From Comamonas badia DSM 17552 (lineage in GTDB: Bacteria > Pseudomonadota > Gammaproteobacteria > Burkholderiales > Burkholderiaceae_C), in the NCBI RefSeq assembly GCF_000484635.1, contig NZ_AXVM01000012.1:1-37935 (forward strand): 37,935 nucleotides of DNA, in the 5' to 3' direction. How positions within the stretch are numbered: position 1 is the stretch's first letter; each line of letters begins with the position of its first letter. The notes beneath the pieces are model-generated. The model did no database searches. It was not told the DNA's origin and was given only the letters and a program-made list of their open reading frames with translations. The position numbers and the translations under genes are program-made. Below, one piece after another: positions 31,471 to 37,935 of this stretch.

Positions 31471-31792
31471 GCCCGAGTGGTGAAATTGGTAGACGCAGGG
31501 GACTCAGACCAAATTTGAGCCCTCCGGGGGAAACCCCAGAGGTGAAGCCCGTCAAACTCGGCGAAGGCCCTGGACGCAAGTCCGAGCTAATACCGAGCCA
31601 AGCCCTGGAGCCGAAAGGTTCCTCGGAAGGTGTAGAGAGCAGACGGCGGGCACCTAAGGCCGAAAGGCTATGGTGAAGGCGTGCTCCAGCCCACGAACGT
31701 CGTTTCTTCGGAGACGGCGGCGGCGAAAGCCGAAGTGGGAAGAAAATCCCCCGCCGCAAGGCGTGCCGGTTCGATTCCGGCCTCGGGCACCA
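31471..31792 (+). tRNA. tRNA-Leu(CAA) interrupted by a group I intron
   Basis: 5' exon 31471-31505 (GCCCGAG acceptor strand, D-arm, anticodon stem GGGGA, then CTC) and 3' exon 31743-31792 (AAAATCCCC, a long variable arm CGCCGCAAGGCG, T-arm CCGGTTCGATTCCGG, CTCGGGC, then encoded ACCA). Spliced length is 85 nt, normal for a class II tRNA-Leu. The joined loop is CTCAAAA, so the anticodon is CAA. The intron sits between positions 34 and 35; because an A flanks both junctions, the boundary could shift by one nucleotide. A strong terminator starts 5 nt after the gene. Confidence 0.93.
31506..31742 (+). ncRNA. Group I self-splicing intron (Azoarcus tRNA-Ile-like, probably subgroup IC3)
   Basis: 237 nt, no open frame, ending in G. 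Paired regions by eye: P1, TTTGAGCCC with the 5' exon; P2, CCTC/GAGG with a GGGG-GAAA-CCCC hairpin (31521-31542); P3, GCCCG (31547) with CGGGC (31647); P4, CTCGG (31557) with CCGAG (31593); P5, GGAC-GCAA-GTCC; P6, GAGCC-GAAA-GGTTC; P8, GGCC-GAAA-GGCT inside CACC/GGTG; P9, CCCAC/GTGGG enclosing CGGC-GAAA-GCCG. The core AAGGTGTAGAGAGCAGACGG and CTATGGTGAAGGC is nearly that of the Azoarcus tRNA-Ile ribozyme as I recall it. Abundant GNRA loops suggest a compact, active fold. Confidence 0.92.
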
Positions 31793-31796
31793 ATTC

Positions 31797-31830
31797 AAAA
31801 GCCGCCCCTGTTCACGCAGGGGCGGCTTTT
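31797..31830. terminator. Bidirectional terminator between tRNA-Leu and the trb operon
   Basis: AAAAGCCGCCCCTG and CAGGGGCGGCTTTT form a perfect 14-bp stem around TTCACG, with T-runs on both strands (TTTTCCTTTTTT on plus). It ends the tRNA transcript and the trb/DUF2274 transcript. The last codons of the DUF2274 gene (Lys-Ala-Ala-Pro-Ala-stop) lie inside the hairpin. Confidence 0.9.
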
Positions 31831-32054
31831 CCTTTTTTGGGCTGCGTGCGCTTGAAGCCACGATCCCCAGTCATGAACGCCTCCAGCATGTGCGGGATCA
31901 GCGTCGCCGCATCGACCGCTTCGCCGTAGGTCTGCGCGTGCAGCGCGGCGTAGCCGTCGAGGTCTGCTTTCAGGCTGGCCGGGCATGCAAAGGTCATCTT
32001 CGTGGATTCCAGTTTCGGCAGCGGCCCGAGCCGCAGCTTCTTGGCCGTGCTCAT
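31812..32054 (-). CDS. DUF2274 family protein at the end of the trb operon
   Basis: 80 residues. KLRLGPLPKLESTKMTFACP and HAQTYGEAVDAATLIPHMLE are the DUF2274 signature; a ribbon-helix-helix-like DNA-binding fold is possible but not shown. It regularly follows trbI in Tn4371-type conjugative elements. ATG 32054 overlaps the trbI stop by 4 nt. The C-terminal residues KAAPA and the stop are encoded within the terminator hairpin, so this is the last gene of the operon and probably lies close to the element boundary. Confidence 0.87.
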   Translation of the reverse strand: MSTAKKLRLGPLPKLESTKMTFACPASLKADLDGYAALHAQTYGEAVDAATLIPHMLEAFMTGDRGFKRTQPKKGKAAPA

Positions 32055-33313
32055 CGCATCGCCCCTCTGTTGAAAAAAAGCGGCTGATAAGGCCGCAGCA
32101 CCAGGTCCCGGTTGACGATGATCCGCACCGGCAGGCCCGGCCGTGTGGTCAGCGTCGGTTGGATGTTCAGGTTGCGCCGGGTGATCTCCTGGCCGACCTG
32201 ATTGATGCTGTCCTGTGCGCTGTCGCGCCCGGCGATGACGATGTGGTTGCCGTCCTGCCGATTCTCGGGCGCGGCCAGTTCGGCGCCCACGCCCAGCAGC
32301 GTCGTCAGCGCCGCGCCGGCGACGATGCGGCTCCAGTGGTAGTCCACGCCGTCTTCCAGGCCGGAATAGCCCGCCGGATCGGTGCCAACAAGGTTGTCGA
32401 TGGTCAGTGAAGACGTGTCCGGCAGGATGATCCGGTTCCACACCACTTGCACACGGCTCTGCCCGTAGCTGACCTGGCTGTTGTATTTGCCCAGGATGCG
32501 CGATCCCTGCGGGATCAGAAGGAACTTGCCCGTGGCCGTGTCGTAGACCGGCTCCGTCACCGTGGCGATCACGTCGCCCGGCAAATCGGACTTGATGCCC
32601 GTCGCCAGCGCGCCGGCGATTACTGTCCCGGCCATCACCTGATATGGCGAAGTCGGCATTTGTAGATTGCCGGAATTACGGGTTTCCGTAGAACCGGCTT
32701 TCAGGAACGCCTCTTTCTGGTTTTGCCGGTTCTGCACGGCGGTCGGATCGCTGGGTTGCGCAGCCGTCGAGGCCGGCCCTGCCGCCAGCGGGTCGAAGGC
32801 CGCGATCGTGCTTGTGCTGCCCGGCGCCGCCTGCGCCACCGCGGCGGCGGCGTGGCCTTGCCCGCCCGAACGGAAGAACACCGACGAAGCCGCTGCGGCT
32901 TCCGCCTCCTTGCGCAAGGCGTCGTTGGGATCGTGGGCGGGGGCCGCGTAGGCGGCCACGGCCGCCTGTTGCGAGTTCACGATGGCCGGACCCAGGTCGC
33001 CCGGAAGCGGCGGCCCCAGTTCGGGCGCCTTCGGCAGCTTCGAGTAGTCCGAAGGCAGACCGTCGAGCCCTTCGGACTTCGAGACGCGATCGACGTTGTA
33101 AAGCTCGGTCTGCGCGCCGGTGCCGCGCCGGTGCGGTTGCAGCGACCAGATCGTGGCCCCGAGCACGGCGACCGACAGGCAGCCCATCAGCATCGCCAGC
33201 GTGCGCCGGTTCAGGCGTGTGACCGGGCGCGGCTGCGCGCGCAGCGTCACCGCCTCGGGCGCGACCTTGCCCGCCTGCGGCGCGGCACGGTCGGGGGTAT
33301 CGTCCTGGCTCAT
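32051..33313 (-). CDS. trbI: Conjugal transfer protein TrbI (VirB10-like)
   Basis: 420 residues. A cytoplasmic tail (1-38), one inner-membrane segment (about 39-56, LAMLMGCLSVAVLGATIW), a Pro/Ala-rich periplasmic linker, and the C-terminal VirB10 domain (SPYQVMAGTVIAGALATGI, IPQGSRILGKY, VVWNRIILPD). VirB10 proteins span the envelope and link the energy-providing ATPases to the outer-membrane core of the type IV secretion channel. ATG 33313 is chosen because GGAGGAA lies 8 nt upstream; a TTG two codons earlier overlaps that site. Two nt separate it from the trbG stop. Confidence 0.94.
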   Translation of the reverse strand: MSQDDTPDRAAPQAGKVAPEAVTLRAQPRPVTRLNRRTLAMLMGCLSVAVLGATIWSLQPHRRGTGAQTELYNVDRVSKSEGLDGLPSDYSKLPKAPELGPPLPGDLGPAIVNSQQAAVAAYAAPAHDPNDALRKEAEAAAASSVFFRSGGQGHAAAAVAQAAPGSTSTIAAFDPLAAGPASTAAQPSDPTAVQNRQNQKEAFLKAGSTETRNSGNLQMPTSPYQVMAGTVIAGALATGIKSDLPGDVIATVTEPVYDTATGKFLLIPQGSRILGKYNSQVSYGQSRVQVVWNRIILPDTSSLTIDNLVGTDPAGYSGLEDGVDYHWSRIVAGAALTTLLGVGAELAAPENRQDGNHIVIAGRDSAQDSINQVGQEITRRNLNIQPTLTTRPGLPVRIIVNRDLVLRPYQPLFFNRGAMR

Positions 33314-33315
33314 GG

Positions 33316-34314
33316 TCAATTCCTCCGCGTGCCGTCCGTGCGTTCGATCCGCACCACATCGCCCTTGTCCCCGCCCAGGCGCAGCTCGGCCGCACCGAAC
33401 AGCCGATCCACGATGTAGTACGGCGGGCGGAAACGGTAGTTGACGAGTTGCCCGTCGCCCTGCGCGCCGATGACGAACAGCGGCGGCAGTTCGCCCTGGG
33501 CGATGCCCGCCGGGAACTGGATATAGACCTTCTCACCGTCATCGAAGGCACGCAGTGGTTTCCACGACGGATTGCTGCCGCTGACCGCATAGCGGAAGCG
33601 GATCTTCTCCAGTGACAGGCCGGTATCGACAGGCGCGGCGGCGCTGGCCGCCTGTGCCTGGCGCTGCAAGGCCAGCATCTTGTCCTTCGGGTACTCCCAG
33701 GACACCGACGCCATCCACGTCTTCTCGGTCGAAGTCAGCTCCAGCAGGTAGGTGCGCCGGCTGGTGGTGATGACGAGATTGGTCTTCAACCCCGAGCGGA
33801 TCGGCTTGACCATCACGTTCACGCGCAGCGCGCCGCCACTGCCGCTTGACGTGTCCCCGACGATCCAGCGCACCGTGTCGCCGGCGGCGACCGTTATCAA
33901 TTCTTCGCCCGGCTGCAGCGTAACCACCGTCACACGGCCCACGGCCGCATAGATCTGGTACAGCGCGCCTTCGGTGAAGGGCCAGACTTGAATCGCATTG
34001 ACGTAGCCCTCCCGTGTAGGGGCAATGCGCGCCTCGGCATTGGCGCGGGCTACGCGCACGGTTTCATCGGCAGGTTCTGCTGCGGACTTCGCATCGACAC
34101 TGGGCATGGGCTTCAACTGCGCCGGCATCGGCAACACCTCAGGCACGGTCACGACCTCCACCGGCTTCGGCGCCTCGGGCAACGGATGGGCCTGTACCGG
34201 CTCATCGAGCGGGATCACCGGCGGTGGCTTGCCCGGCGTGGCGCAGCCCGCGAACAGGACAGCCGATGCCAGCAGGATCACCGACACCGCGGATTTACGG
34301 AAAACTGCATTCAT
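33316..34314 (-). CDS. trbG: Conjugal transfer protein TrbG (VirB9-like lipoprotein)
   Basis: 332 residues. A signal sequence ends in the lipobox LFAGC with Cys24 as the lipidated residue, so the protein is anchored to the membrane. A Pro-rich segment follows, then the VirB9 domain (WPFTEGALYQIYAAVGRVT, LQPGEELI, and the C-terminal FRPPYYIVDRLF). It forms the outer-membrane ring of the secretion channel with TrbI. ATG 34314 overlaps the trbF stop by 4 nt. Longer frames upstream would lie within trbF and are rejected. Confidence 0.93.
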   Translation of the reverse strand: MNAVFRKSAVSVILLASAVLFAGCATPGKPPPVIPLDEPVQAHPLPEAPKPVEVVTVPEVLPMPAQLKPMPSVDAKSAAEPADETVRVARANAEARIAPTREGYVNAIQVWPFTEGALYQIYAAVGRVTVVTLQPGEELITVAAGDTVRWIVGDTSSGSGGALRVNVMVKPIRSGLKTNLVITTSRRTYLLELTSTEKTWMASVSWEYPKDKMLALQRQAQAASAAAPVDTGLSLEKIRFRYAVSGSNPSWKPLRAFDDGEKVYIQFPAGIAQGELPPLFVIGAQGDGQLVNYRFRPPYYIVDRLFGAAELRLGGDKGDVVRIERTDGTRRN

Positions 34315-35015
34315 GGTTTTGCTCCTTCGTTTCCTTCCAGTTCGCGGCTCCACGACAGCCCGTTGACGTAGATACCCAAGGGGTTCTTGCGCAGGCGCTG
34401 CTCGGTGCGCGGGGTCTGCTGCACGATGGAAACCACGGCGTTCCAGCGCTCGGTGCGGTCTAGCGCGCCGTTGACGAAGCGCGTTTCCGTCCAGCGCACG
34501 TTGAATGACGTGTCGCTGGCGCGGGTCACGCTGGTGATCTGCACCGTCACCGACTCCTTGCCGATGCGCGCAAACGGGTTGTTCACGCGGGCGTACTCGT
34601 TGAGCACCACAGCGCCCTTATCGGTGGTGTAGTCGTAGGCATCGAGCCAGTTCTGCCGCACCACGATGGGGTCGATGGACAGCGAGCGTACGAGGCCGAT
34701 GAAGCGGGCCAGGTGGTAGGCGATCTGTGCATCGCTGGGCCGGTACGGCGTAGCGGCTTCGCCAACCGCGCGTACCTGGCCTGCGTTGTCCACCTCCACG
34801 ACGTAGGGCGTCACGATGGATTGCGCCGAGCGCCATACCAGGCCGCCGGCCATCAGCAGCGCGAGCGTCAGGCAACCGAAGGCCATCAGCCGCCAGTTCT
34901 TCGCCTGCACACGCGGCGAGCCGATACGCTCGTCCCACACCTGGCCGGCAGCTTGGTACGGCGTGGCGGGCTGCGGTGTGTCGGCATAGCGCACCTGCGG
35001 TTTTCTGAATCGCAT
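34311..35015 (-). CDS. trbF: Conjugal transfer protein TrbF (VirB8-like)
   Basis: 234 residues. A short cytoplasmic N-terminus, one membrane segment (about 43-62, LMAFGCLTLALLMAGGLVW), and a periplasmic VirB8-like NTF2-fold domain ending in NPLGIYVNGLSWSREL, a conserved TrbF motif. VirB8 proteins scaffold assembly of the type IV secretion system at the inner membrane. GGAGAA precedes ATG 35015; 24 nt separate it from the trbL stop and it overlaps trbG at its own end. Confidence 0.93.
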   Translation of the reverse strand: MRFRKPQVRYADTPQPATPYQAAGQVWDERIGSPRVQAKNWRLMAFGCLTLALLMAGGLVWRSAQSIVTPYVVEVDNAGQVRAVGEAATPYRPSDAQIAYHLARFIGLVRSLSIDPIVVRQNWLDAYDYTTDKGAVVLNEYARVNNPFARIGKESVTVQITSVTRASDTSFNVRWTETRFVNGALDRTERWNAVVSIVQQTPRTEQRLRKNPLGIYVNGLSWSRELEGNEGAKP

Positions 35016-35039
35016 GCTCAGTTCTCCTTGGAAATCGCC

Positions 35040-36425
35040 TTATTCGTCGGTACCGCGTAGGCTCGGGCCTTGCCCGGAGCCACCACCGTCGCCACCGCGC
35101 AGCGTGTGGGCGGCGGCGGTCGCGGCGTGGGTGAGTTGCTGGCGGCGATGCAGCCGCTTGGCCCAAGCGGGCTGTGCGTTGGCTGCGTCGTAAACGGCTT
35201 CGCTTGCGGCGGCATGGCCGGATGCCCCAGCTCCACCGGCTGCCGCGCCTTCGTCAGCGACCGGGCCGTTCCAGCCAGCGCGGAACGGTGCGGCCATCCG
35301 TTGTCCGGCAGCGGAAGCGCGGGATGCAGCCGCGCGCCCGGTGGACTGTGCGCCGGTCTTGGCAACGTTACCCAGGCCGGCCATCACCCCCCTTACACCA
35401 CCGCCTGCTGCGGTGGAACCGGCCTGGAACGCCGACTTGGCCCTGCTGGCCGCCGACGTGGCGGCACGCGCACTGCCGCCGGCCAGCTTGGCGGCGGCCG
35501 GCGCCATGCGCGCCCCGGCCATGACCGCGCCGCCCACGCCGGTCGCGGCGGCACCAATGGCAACGCCGGTGCCGACAGCGCCGACCGCAGCCCCGGCCAT
35601 CGCGCCCGCGCCAAGCTGCGGCGCACCGGACACCAGGCCCGTGGCGATGCCGGGGCCGAAGATCCCGAGCGCCAACAAGGTGAGCGAGGCCAGCATGATG
35701 ACCAGCGCATGGTCGATGGACGGCTCGGCGGGATGGACTTGGAACTGAGCGAACAGGCCCGATCCAATGCCGACGATCACGGCCAGCACCAGCACTTTGA
35801 CGCCGGCGGACACGACGTTGCCCAGCACCTTCTCGGCGAGGAAGCTGGTCTTGTTCCACAGTGCGAATGGCACCAGCACGAACCCAGCGAGCGTGGTCAG
35901 CTTGAACTCGATCAGCGTGATGAAAAGCTGGATCGCCAGCACGAAGAAGCACAACACCACGACCAGCCAGGCGAGGAACATCACCACGATGGGATCGAGA
36001 TTGGCGAACACCTCGGGAAACCCGGCCATGTCACCGATCTGCTTCAAGATCGGCGCTCCGGCGTCGATGCCGGTTTTGGCGAGCCGGCCCGGCTGCAAGA
36101 AGTTCTCCATCGTGATGGCCGAGCCAGTGGCCATGATGCCCAGTCCCGCGAATGAGCGGAACACGATACCGGCCAGCCAGTTGAAGTTGTTGATGATGTA
36201 GGCGAAGGCGCCAACGTAGAGCACCTTGCGCAGCAGCTTGGCAATCACGTCCTCGCCTTGGCCGGTGGCGTGGCTCATGGCCCAATACAGCCCGGCGATC
36301 GTCATGTCGATGACGATCAGCGTGGCGGTCAAGAACGCCACTTCGCCCCGCAACAGCCCGAAACCCGAGTCGATGTAGGTGGCGAAGGTGTTGAGGAACT
36401 GGTCGATGATGGTCACGTCATTCAT
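35040..36425 (-). CDS. trbL: Conjugal transfer protein TrbL (VirB6-like polytopic membrane protein)
   Basis: 461 residues. The N-terminal 290 residues contain several hydrophobic helices (for example VAFLTATLIVIDMTIAGLYW, VVMFLAWLVVVLCFFVLAI, ALVIMLASLTLLALGIF) typical of TrbL/VirB6, the inner-membrane part of the secretion channel. The C-terminal 170 residues are Ala/Gly-rich and low in complexity (GAGAMAGAAVGAVGTG), as is common for TrbL, and end in a charged tail. ATG 36425 overlaps the trbK-like stop by 4 nt. Confidence 0.93.
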   Translation of the reverse strand: MNDVTIIDQFLNTFATYIDSGFGLLRGEVAFLTATLIVIDMTIAGLYWAMSHATGQGEDVIAKLLRKVLYVGAFAYIINNFNWLAGIVFRSFAGLGIMATGSAITMENFLQPGRLAKTGIDAGAPILKQIGDMAGFPEVFANLDPIVVMFLAWLVVVLCFFVLAIQLFITLIEFKLTTLAGFVLVPFALWNKTSFLAEKVLGNVVSAGVKVLVLAVIVGIGSGLFAQFQVHPAEPSIDHALVIMLASLTLLALGIFGPGIATGLVSGAPQLGAGAMAGAAVGAVGTGVAIGAAATGVGGAVMAGARMAPAAAKLAGGSARAATSAASRAKSAFQAGSTAAGGGVRGVMAGLGNVAKTGAQSTGRAAASRASAAGQRMAAPFRAGWNGPVADEGAAAGGAGASGHAAASEAVYDAANAQPAWAKRLHRRQQLTHAATAAAHTLRGGDGGGSGQGPSLRGTDE

Positions 36426-36754
36426 GGCGTGCCCTCCGGTTCAATGGGCGGTGCCGGCGCTACGCCATTCGCCGGCTCATCGAAACTCGGCGGGATCGGC
36501 GGCAGGTCGGCCAGCGTCCGGTATTCATCTGGCCCGGCCTCACCGGAAAAGAAGCGCCGCCGGAAGGCTTCGGCGGCGGCGCGGCAAACGTCCTCGCCCG
36601 TGGCCTGCACGATTACCTGTGGATTGGCCGCGCATTGCGTGCGCAATGCCTTGAGCCGCACAGGATCGGCGGCTAGGGCGTCGGCAAGGGTGTTGGCCGG
36701 CTGCTTGCCGCAAGCGGCCAGGAGCGCGGCACACAGGATGAGGACGCCTCGCAT
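36422..36754 (-). CDS. trbK: TrbK-like entry-exclusion lipoprotein
   Basis: 110 residues. Signal sequence MRGVLILCAALLAAC with lipobox LLAAC (Cys15), a short helical domain with two further cysteines (RTQCAANP, EDVCRAAAEAFRRRFF), and a Pro-rich C-terminus (PPIPPSFDEP, PAPPIEPEGTP). Placed between trbJ and trbL like TrbK of RP4 and the TrbK-alt proteins of Tn4371-type elements, which reduce entry of related elements into a cell that already carries one. The assignment rests on position and lipoprotein type more than on strong sequence motifs. Confidence 0.75.
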   Translation of the reverse strand: MRGVLILCAALLAACGKQPANTLADALAADPVRLKALRTQCAANPQVIVQATGEDVCRAAAEAFRRRFFSGEAGPDEYRTLADLPPIPPSFDEPANGVAPAPPIEPEGTP

Positions 36755-36766
36755 GACGGCCTCCCG

Positions 36767-37522
36767 TCAGTCGCGGTAGAAGTTCACGGACTGTGGCGTG
36801 TACGGCGTGCCGTCACCCATGAAACGCCGCCGTACTTCGCGGGCGCGCTCCGTTGCAGCCGATTGCCGCGCCAGCTCCAGCGAGGCGGCACGGTCTTGTG
36901 TGATCTGGAGCCGCTGGGTCTGGATCGACTGCTTGGCCTGCAAGGCCAGCAGTTGGTTTGTGACCTGCATGGCTTGCAGCGCGCCGACTGCGGACTGGCT
37001 CTTGCCCACGAGGTCGGCCAGCACGCCTTCGTCGTCGCTCAGGTTCTGCGACGCCTGAGCCTGCATCTGCATGGTGGTCTGCAAGCCGTTGAGCGTGTTC
37101 CGCCAACGCTCCTGCGCGTCGCGGTACATCTGGTCGCCGCTGACGGTGGCGGCGTATTGCTCGGGGTACAGGCGCTGGAATTCCCGATCCAGATTCGTCA
37201 CGTCATAAGCCAAGCCCTTGGCCTGCGCAATCAGCCGCTGGGTGGTTGCCAGATTCGCGCGCAACTGGCCCACCACGCTGGACGGCAGGCTGGCCAGGTT
37301 GCGCGCCTGGTTGATGAGCATCTGCGCCTCGTTCTGGAGTTGGCGGATCTGGTTGTTGATCTGCTCCAGCGTGCGAACGGCGGTAAGCGTGTTCTGCACC
37401 AGATTGGTCGGGTCGAGCACGATGTCGCCGACGCCGAACAGCGCGTGCGCGGGCTGCGCGACGCCGAAGGCGAGCACGCAGACGGTCGTGAGCGCAGCGA
37501 GCTTGGGGGTATGCAGTTTCAT
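36767..37522 (-). CDS. trbJ: Conjugal transfer protein TrbJ (VirB5-like)
   Basis: 251 residues. A cleavable signal peptide ends at AHA (residue 27), followed by LFGVGDIVLDPTNLVQNTLTA, which is characteristic of TrbJ. The rest is almost entirely helical and Gln-rich (NNQIRQLQNEAQML, MQMQAQASQNLSDDEG). VirB5 proteins are minor pilus subunits that contact the recipient cell. ATG 37522 overlaps the trbE stop by 4 nt; 12 nt separate it from the trbK-like gene. Confidence 0.93.
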   Translation of the reverse strand: MKLHTPKLAALTTVCVLAFGVAQPAHALFGVGDIVLDPTNLVQNTLTAVRTLEQINNQIRQLQNEAQMLINQARNLASLPSSVVGQLRANLATTQRLIAQAKGLAYDVTNLDREFQRLYPEQYAATVSGDQMYRDAQERWRNTLNGLQTTMQMQAQASQNLSDDEGVLADLVGKSQSAVGALQAMQVTNQLLALQAKQSIQTQRLQITQDRAASLELARQSAATERAREVRRRFMGDGTPYTPQSVNFYRD

Positions 37523-37935
37523 GACAGGTTCTCCTGTGGGTGGTCAGCAGTACGGAGGGAACCCGGCGCAAGGCCGGGGAACGAGGGCAGCAGATCGGCC
37601 GCCCAATCGAGGCCGCGGTGGCGCAGCCAGACGCCCGCGAAGCCGGGCACGCCGGCATCCAGCAGCACGCGATCCATGTCGCGCTGGTCTTGCGGCGTGG
37701 AAGCGCCCGCGAAGGCCAGCGTCGCCGGCCCCAGGTCGAGGTCGAACAAGCGGTTGCCGAGGCGGGATTGGTAGTAGTAGTCGCGCTTCGGAACGGCCGT
37801 GGCGACGATCTCGATTTGCTGCCTGTTGAGGCCGAATCCTTCGTAGATCGTGCGAATCTGCGGCTCGGTCGCCTGCGGATTGGGCAGGAAGATGCGGCTG
37901 GCGCAGCTTTCGATGATCGCGGGGGCGATGCTCGA
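37519..37935 (-). CDS. trbE: Conjugal transfer ATPase TrbE, C-terminal part (cut by window)
   Basis: I translated the strand from the window edge: 138 codons in frame to the stop at 37519. It reads SSIAPAIIESCASRIFLPNP, then IEIVATAVPKRDYYYQSRLG and NRLFDLDLGPATLAFAGAS, the conserved end of TrbE, the VirB4-type ATPase that powers substrate transfer and pilus biogenesis. The Walker motifs lie outside the window. An internal TTG at 37749 is not a real start. Overlaps trbJ by 4 nt. Confidence 0.92.
   Translation of the reverse strand, partial: SSIAPAIIESCASRIFLPNPQATEPQIRTIYEGFGLNRQQIEIVATAVPKRDYYYQSRLGNRLFDLDLGPATLAFAGASTPQDQRDMDRVLLDAGVPGFAGVWLRHRGLDWAADLLPSFPGLAPGSLRTADHPQENLS

Noticed and set aside
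31245-31792. Simple tandem duplication of the tRNA gene
   Set aside because: Upstream flanks of the two copies do not match, and similarity stops sharply at the anticodon loop, which favours site-specific recombination. Not fully excluded.
31181-31861. Minus-strand frame of 226 codons over the tRNA and intron
   Set aside because: It covers the tRNA fragment, intron and terminator in antisense; no domain and no ribosome site.
31670-31929. Short plus-strand frames at the 3' end of the intron, considered as a homing endonuclease remnant
   Set aside because: No LAGLIDADG, HNH or GIY-YIG motif; the sequence is explained by P9 helices, the 3' exon and the terminator.
1-37935. CRISPR arrays, insertion-sequence transposases, toxin-antitoxin or phage-defence genes
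   Set aside because: None seen in either strand; all large frames are accounted for by metabolic, regulatory or conjugation genes.

Overview
The window looks like a chromosomal segment of a Betaproteobacterium, most probably a member of the Comamonadaceae (Burkholderiales). The reasons are high GC, a CoA-dependent 2-aminobenzoate cluster of the Azoarcus type, a tandem glycine riboswitch in front of gcvT, and several small dispersed repeats of a kind I recall from Comamonadaceae genomes. The species cannot be named from sequence alone. The right end is a conjugative element of the Tn4371 type.

Layout. (1) Positions 1-8502, minus strand: a tightly packed operon, read right to left, for aerobic CoA-thioester degradation of 2-aminobenzoate (anthranilate) or a close analogue. 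It holds a fused flavin monooxygenase/reductase, an SDR dehydrogenase, a MarR regulator, an enoyl-CoA hydratase, an acyl-CoA dehydrogenase, an aryl-CoA ligase, a RidA-like protein and a truncated glutaryl-CoA dehydrogenase. A promoter with an operator-like palindrome lies at 8535-8570. (2) 8663-9706: a metallo-beta-lactamase-fold hydrolase. (3) 9807-14746: glycine cleavage genes gcvT, gcvH and gcvP behind a tandem glycine riboswitch and terminator; both spacers inside the operon are filled with repeats. (4) 14772-20776: a NYN/LOTUS protein, a periplasmic FKBP isomerase, a soluble hybrid histidine kinase, an RluA-type pseudouridine synthase, an SDR and a Crp/Fnr regulator. (5) 20891-25501: a phosphotransferase/acyl-CoA dehydrogenase pair of the ACAD10/11 type, then argD-argF. 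(6) 25485-29421: DUF488, DUF2945, and two divergent fumarases (class II and class I). (7) 29495-31203: tusA-like, Nudix and cysM in one minus-strand operon.

(8) 31204-31830 is the most unusual part. A 5' half of tRNA-Leu(CAA) stops exactly after the anticodon loop. About 190 bp later comes a complete tRNA-Leu(CAA) interrupted in its anticodon loop by a 237-nt group I intron resembling the Azoarcus tRNA-Ile ribozyme. A strong bidirectional terminator follows. (9) 31812-37935, minus strand: the distal end of a trb mating-pair-formation operon (trbE-J-K-L-F-G-I plus DUF2274), as found near one end of Tn4371-family ICEs.

My reading of (8) and (9): an ICE integrated into the anticodon loop of the host tRNA-Leu(CAA) next to cysM. 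It left the 5' half behind and supplies a replacement tRNA whose anticodon loop, the probable attachment site, is split by a self-splicing intron. The structures are seen in the sequence; the integration story is inference.
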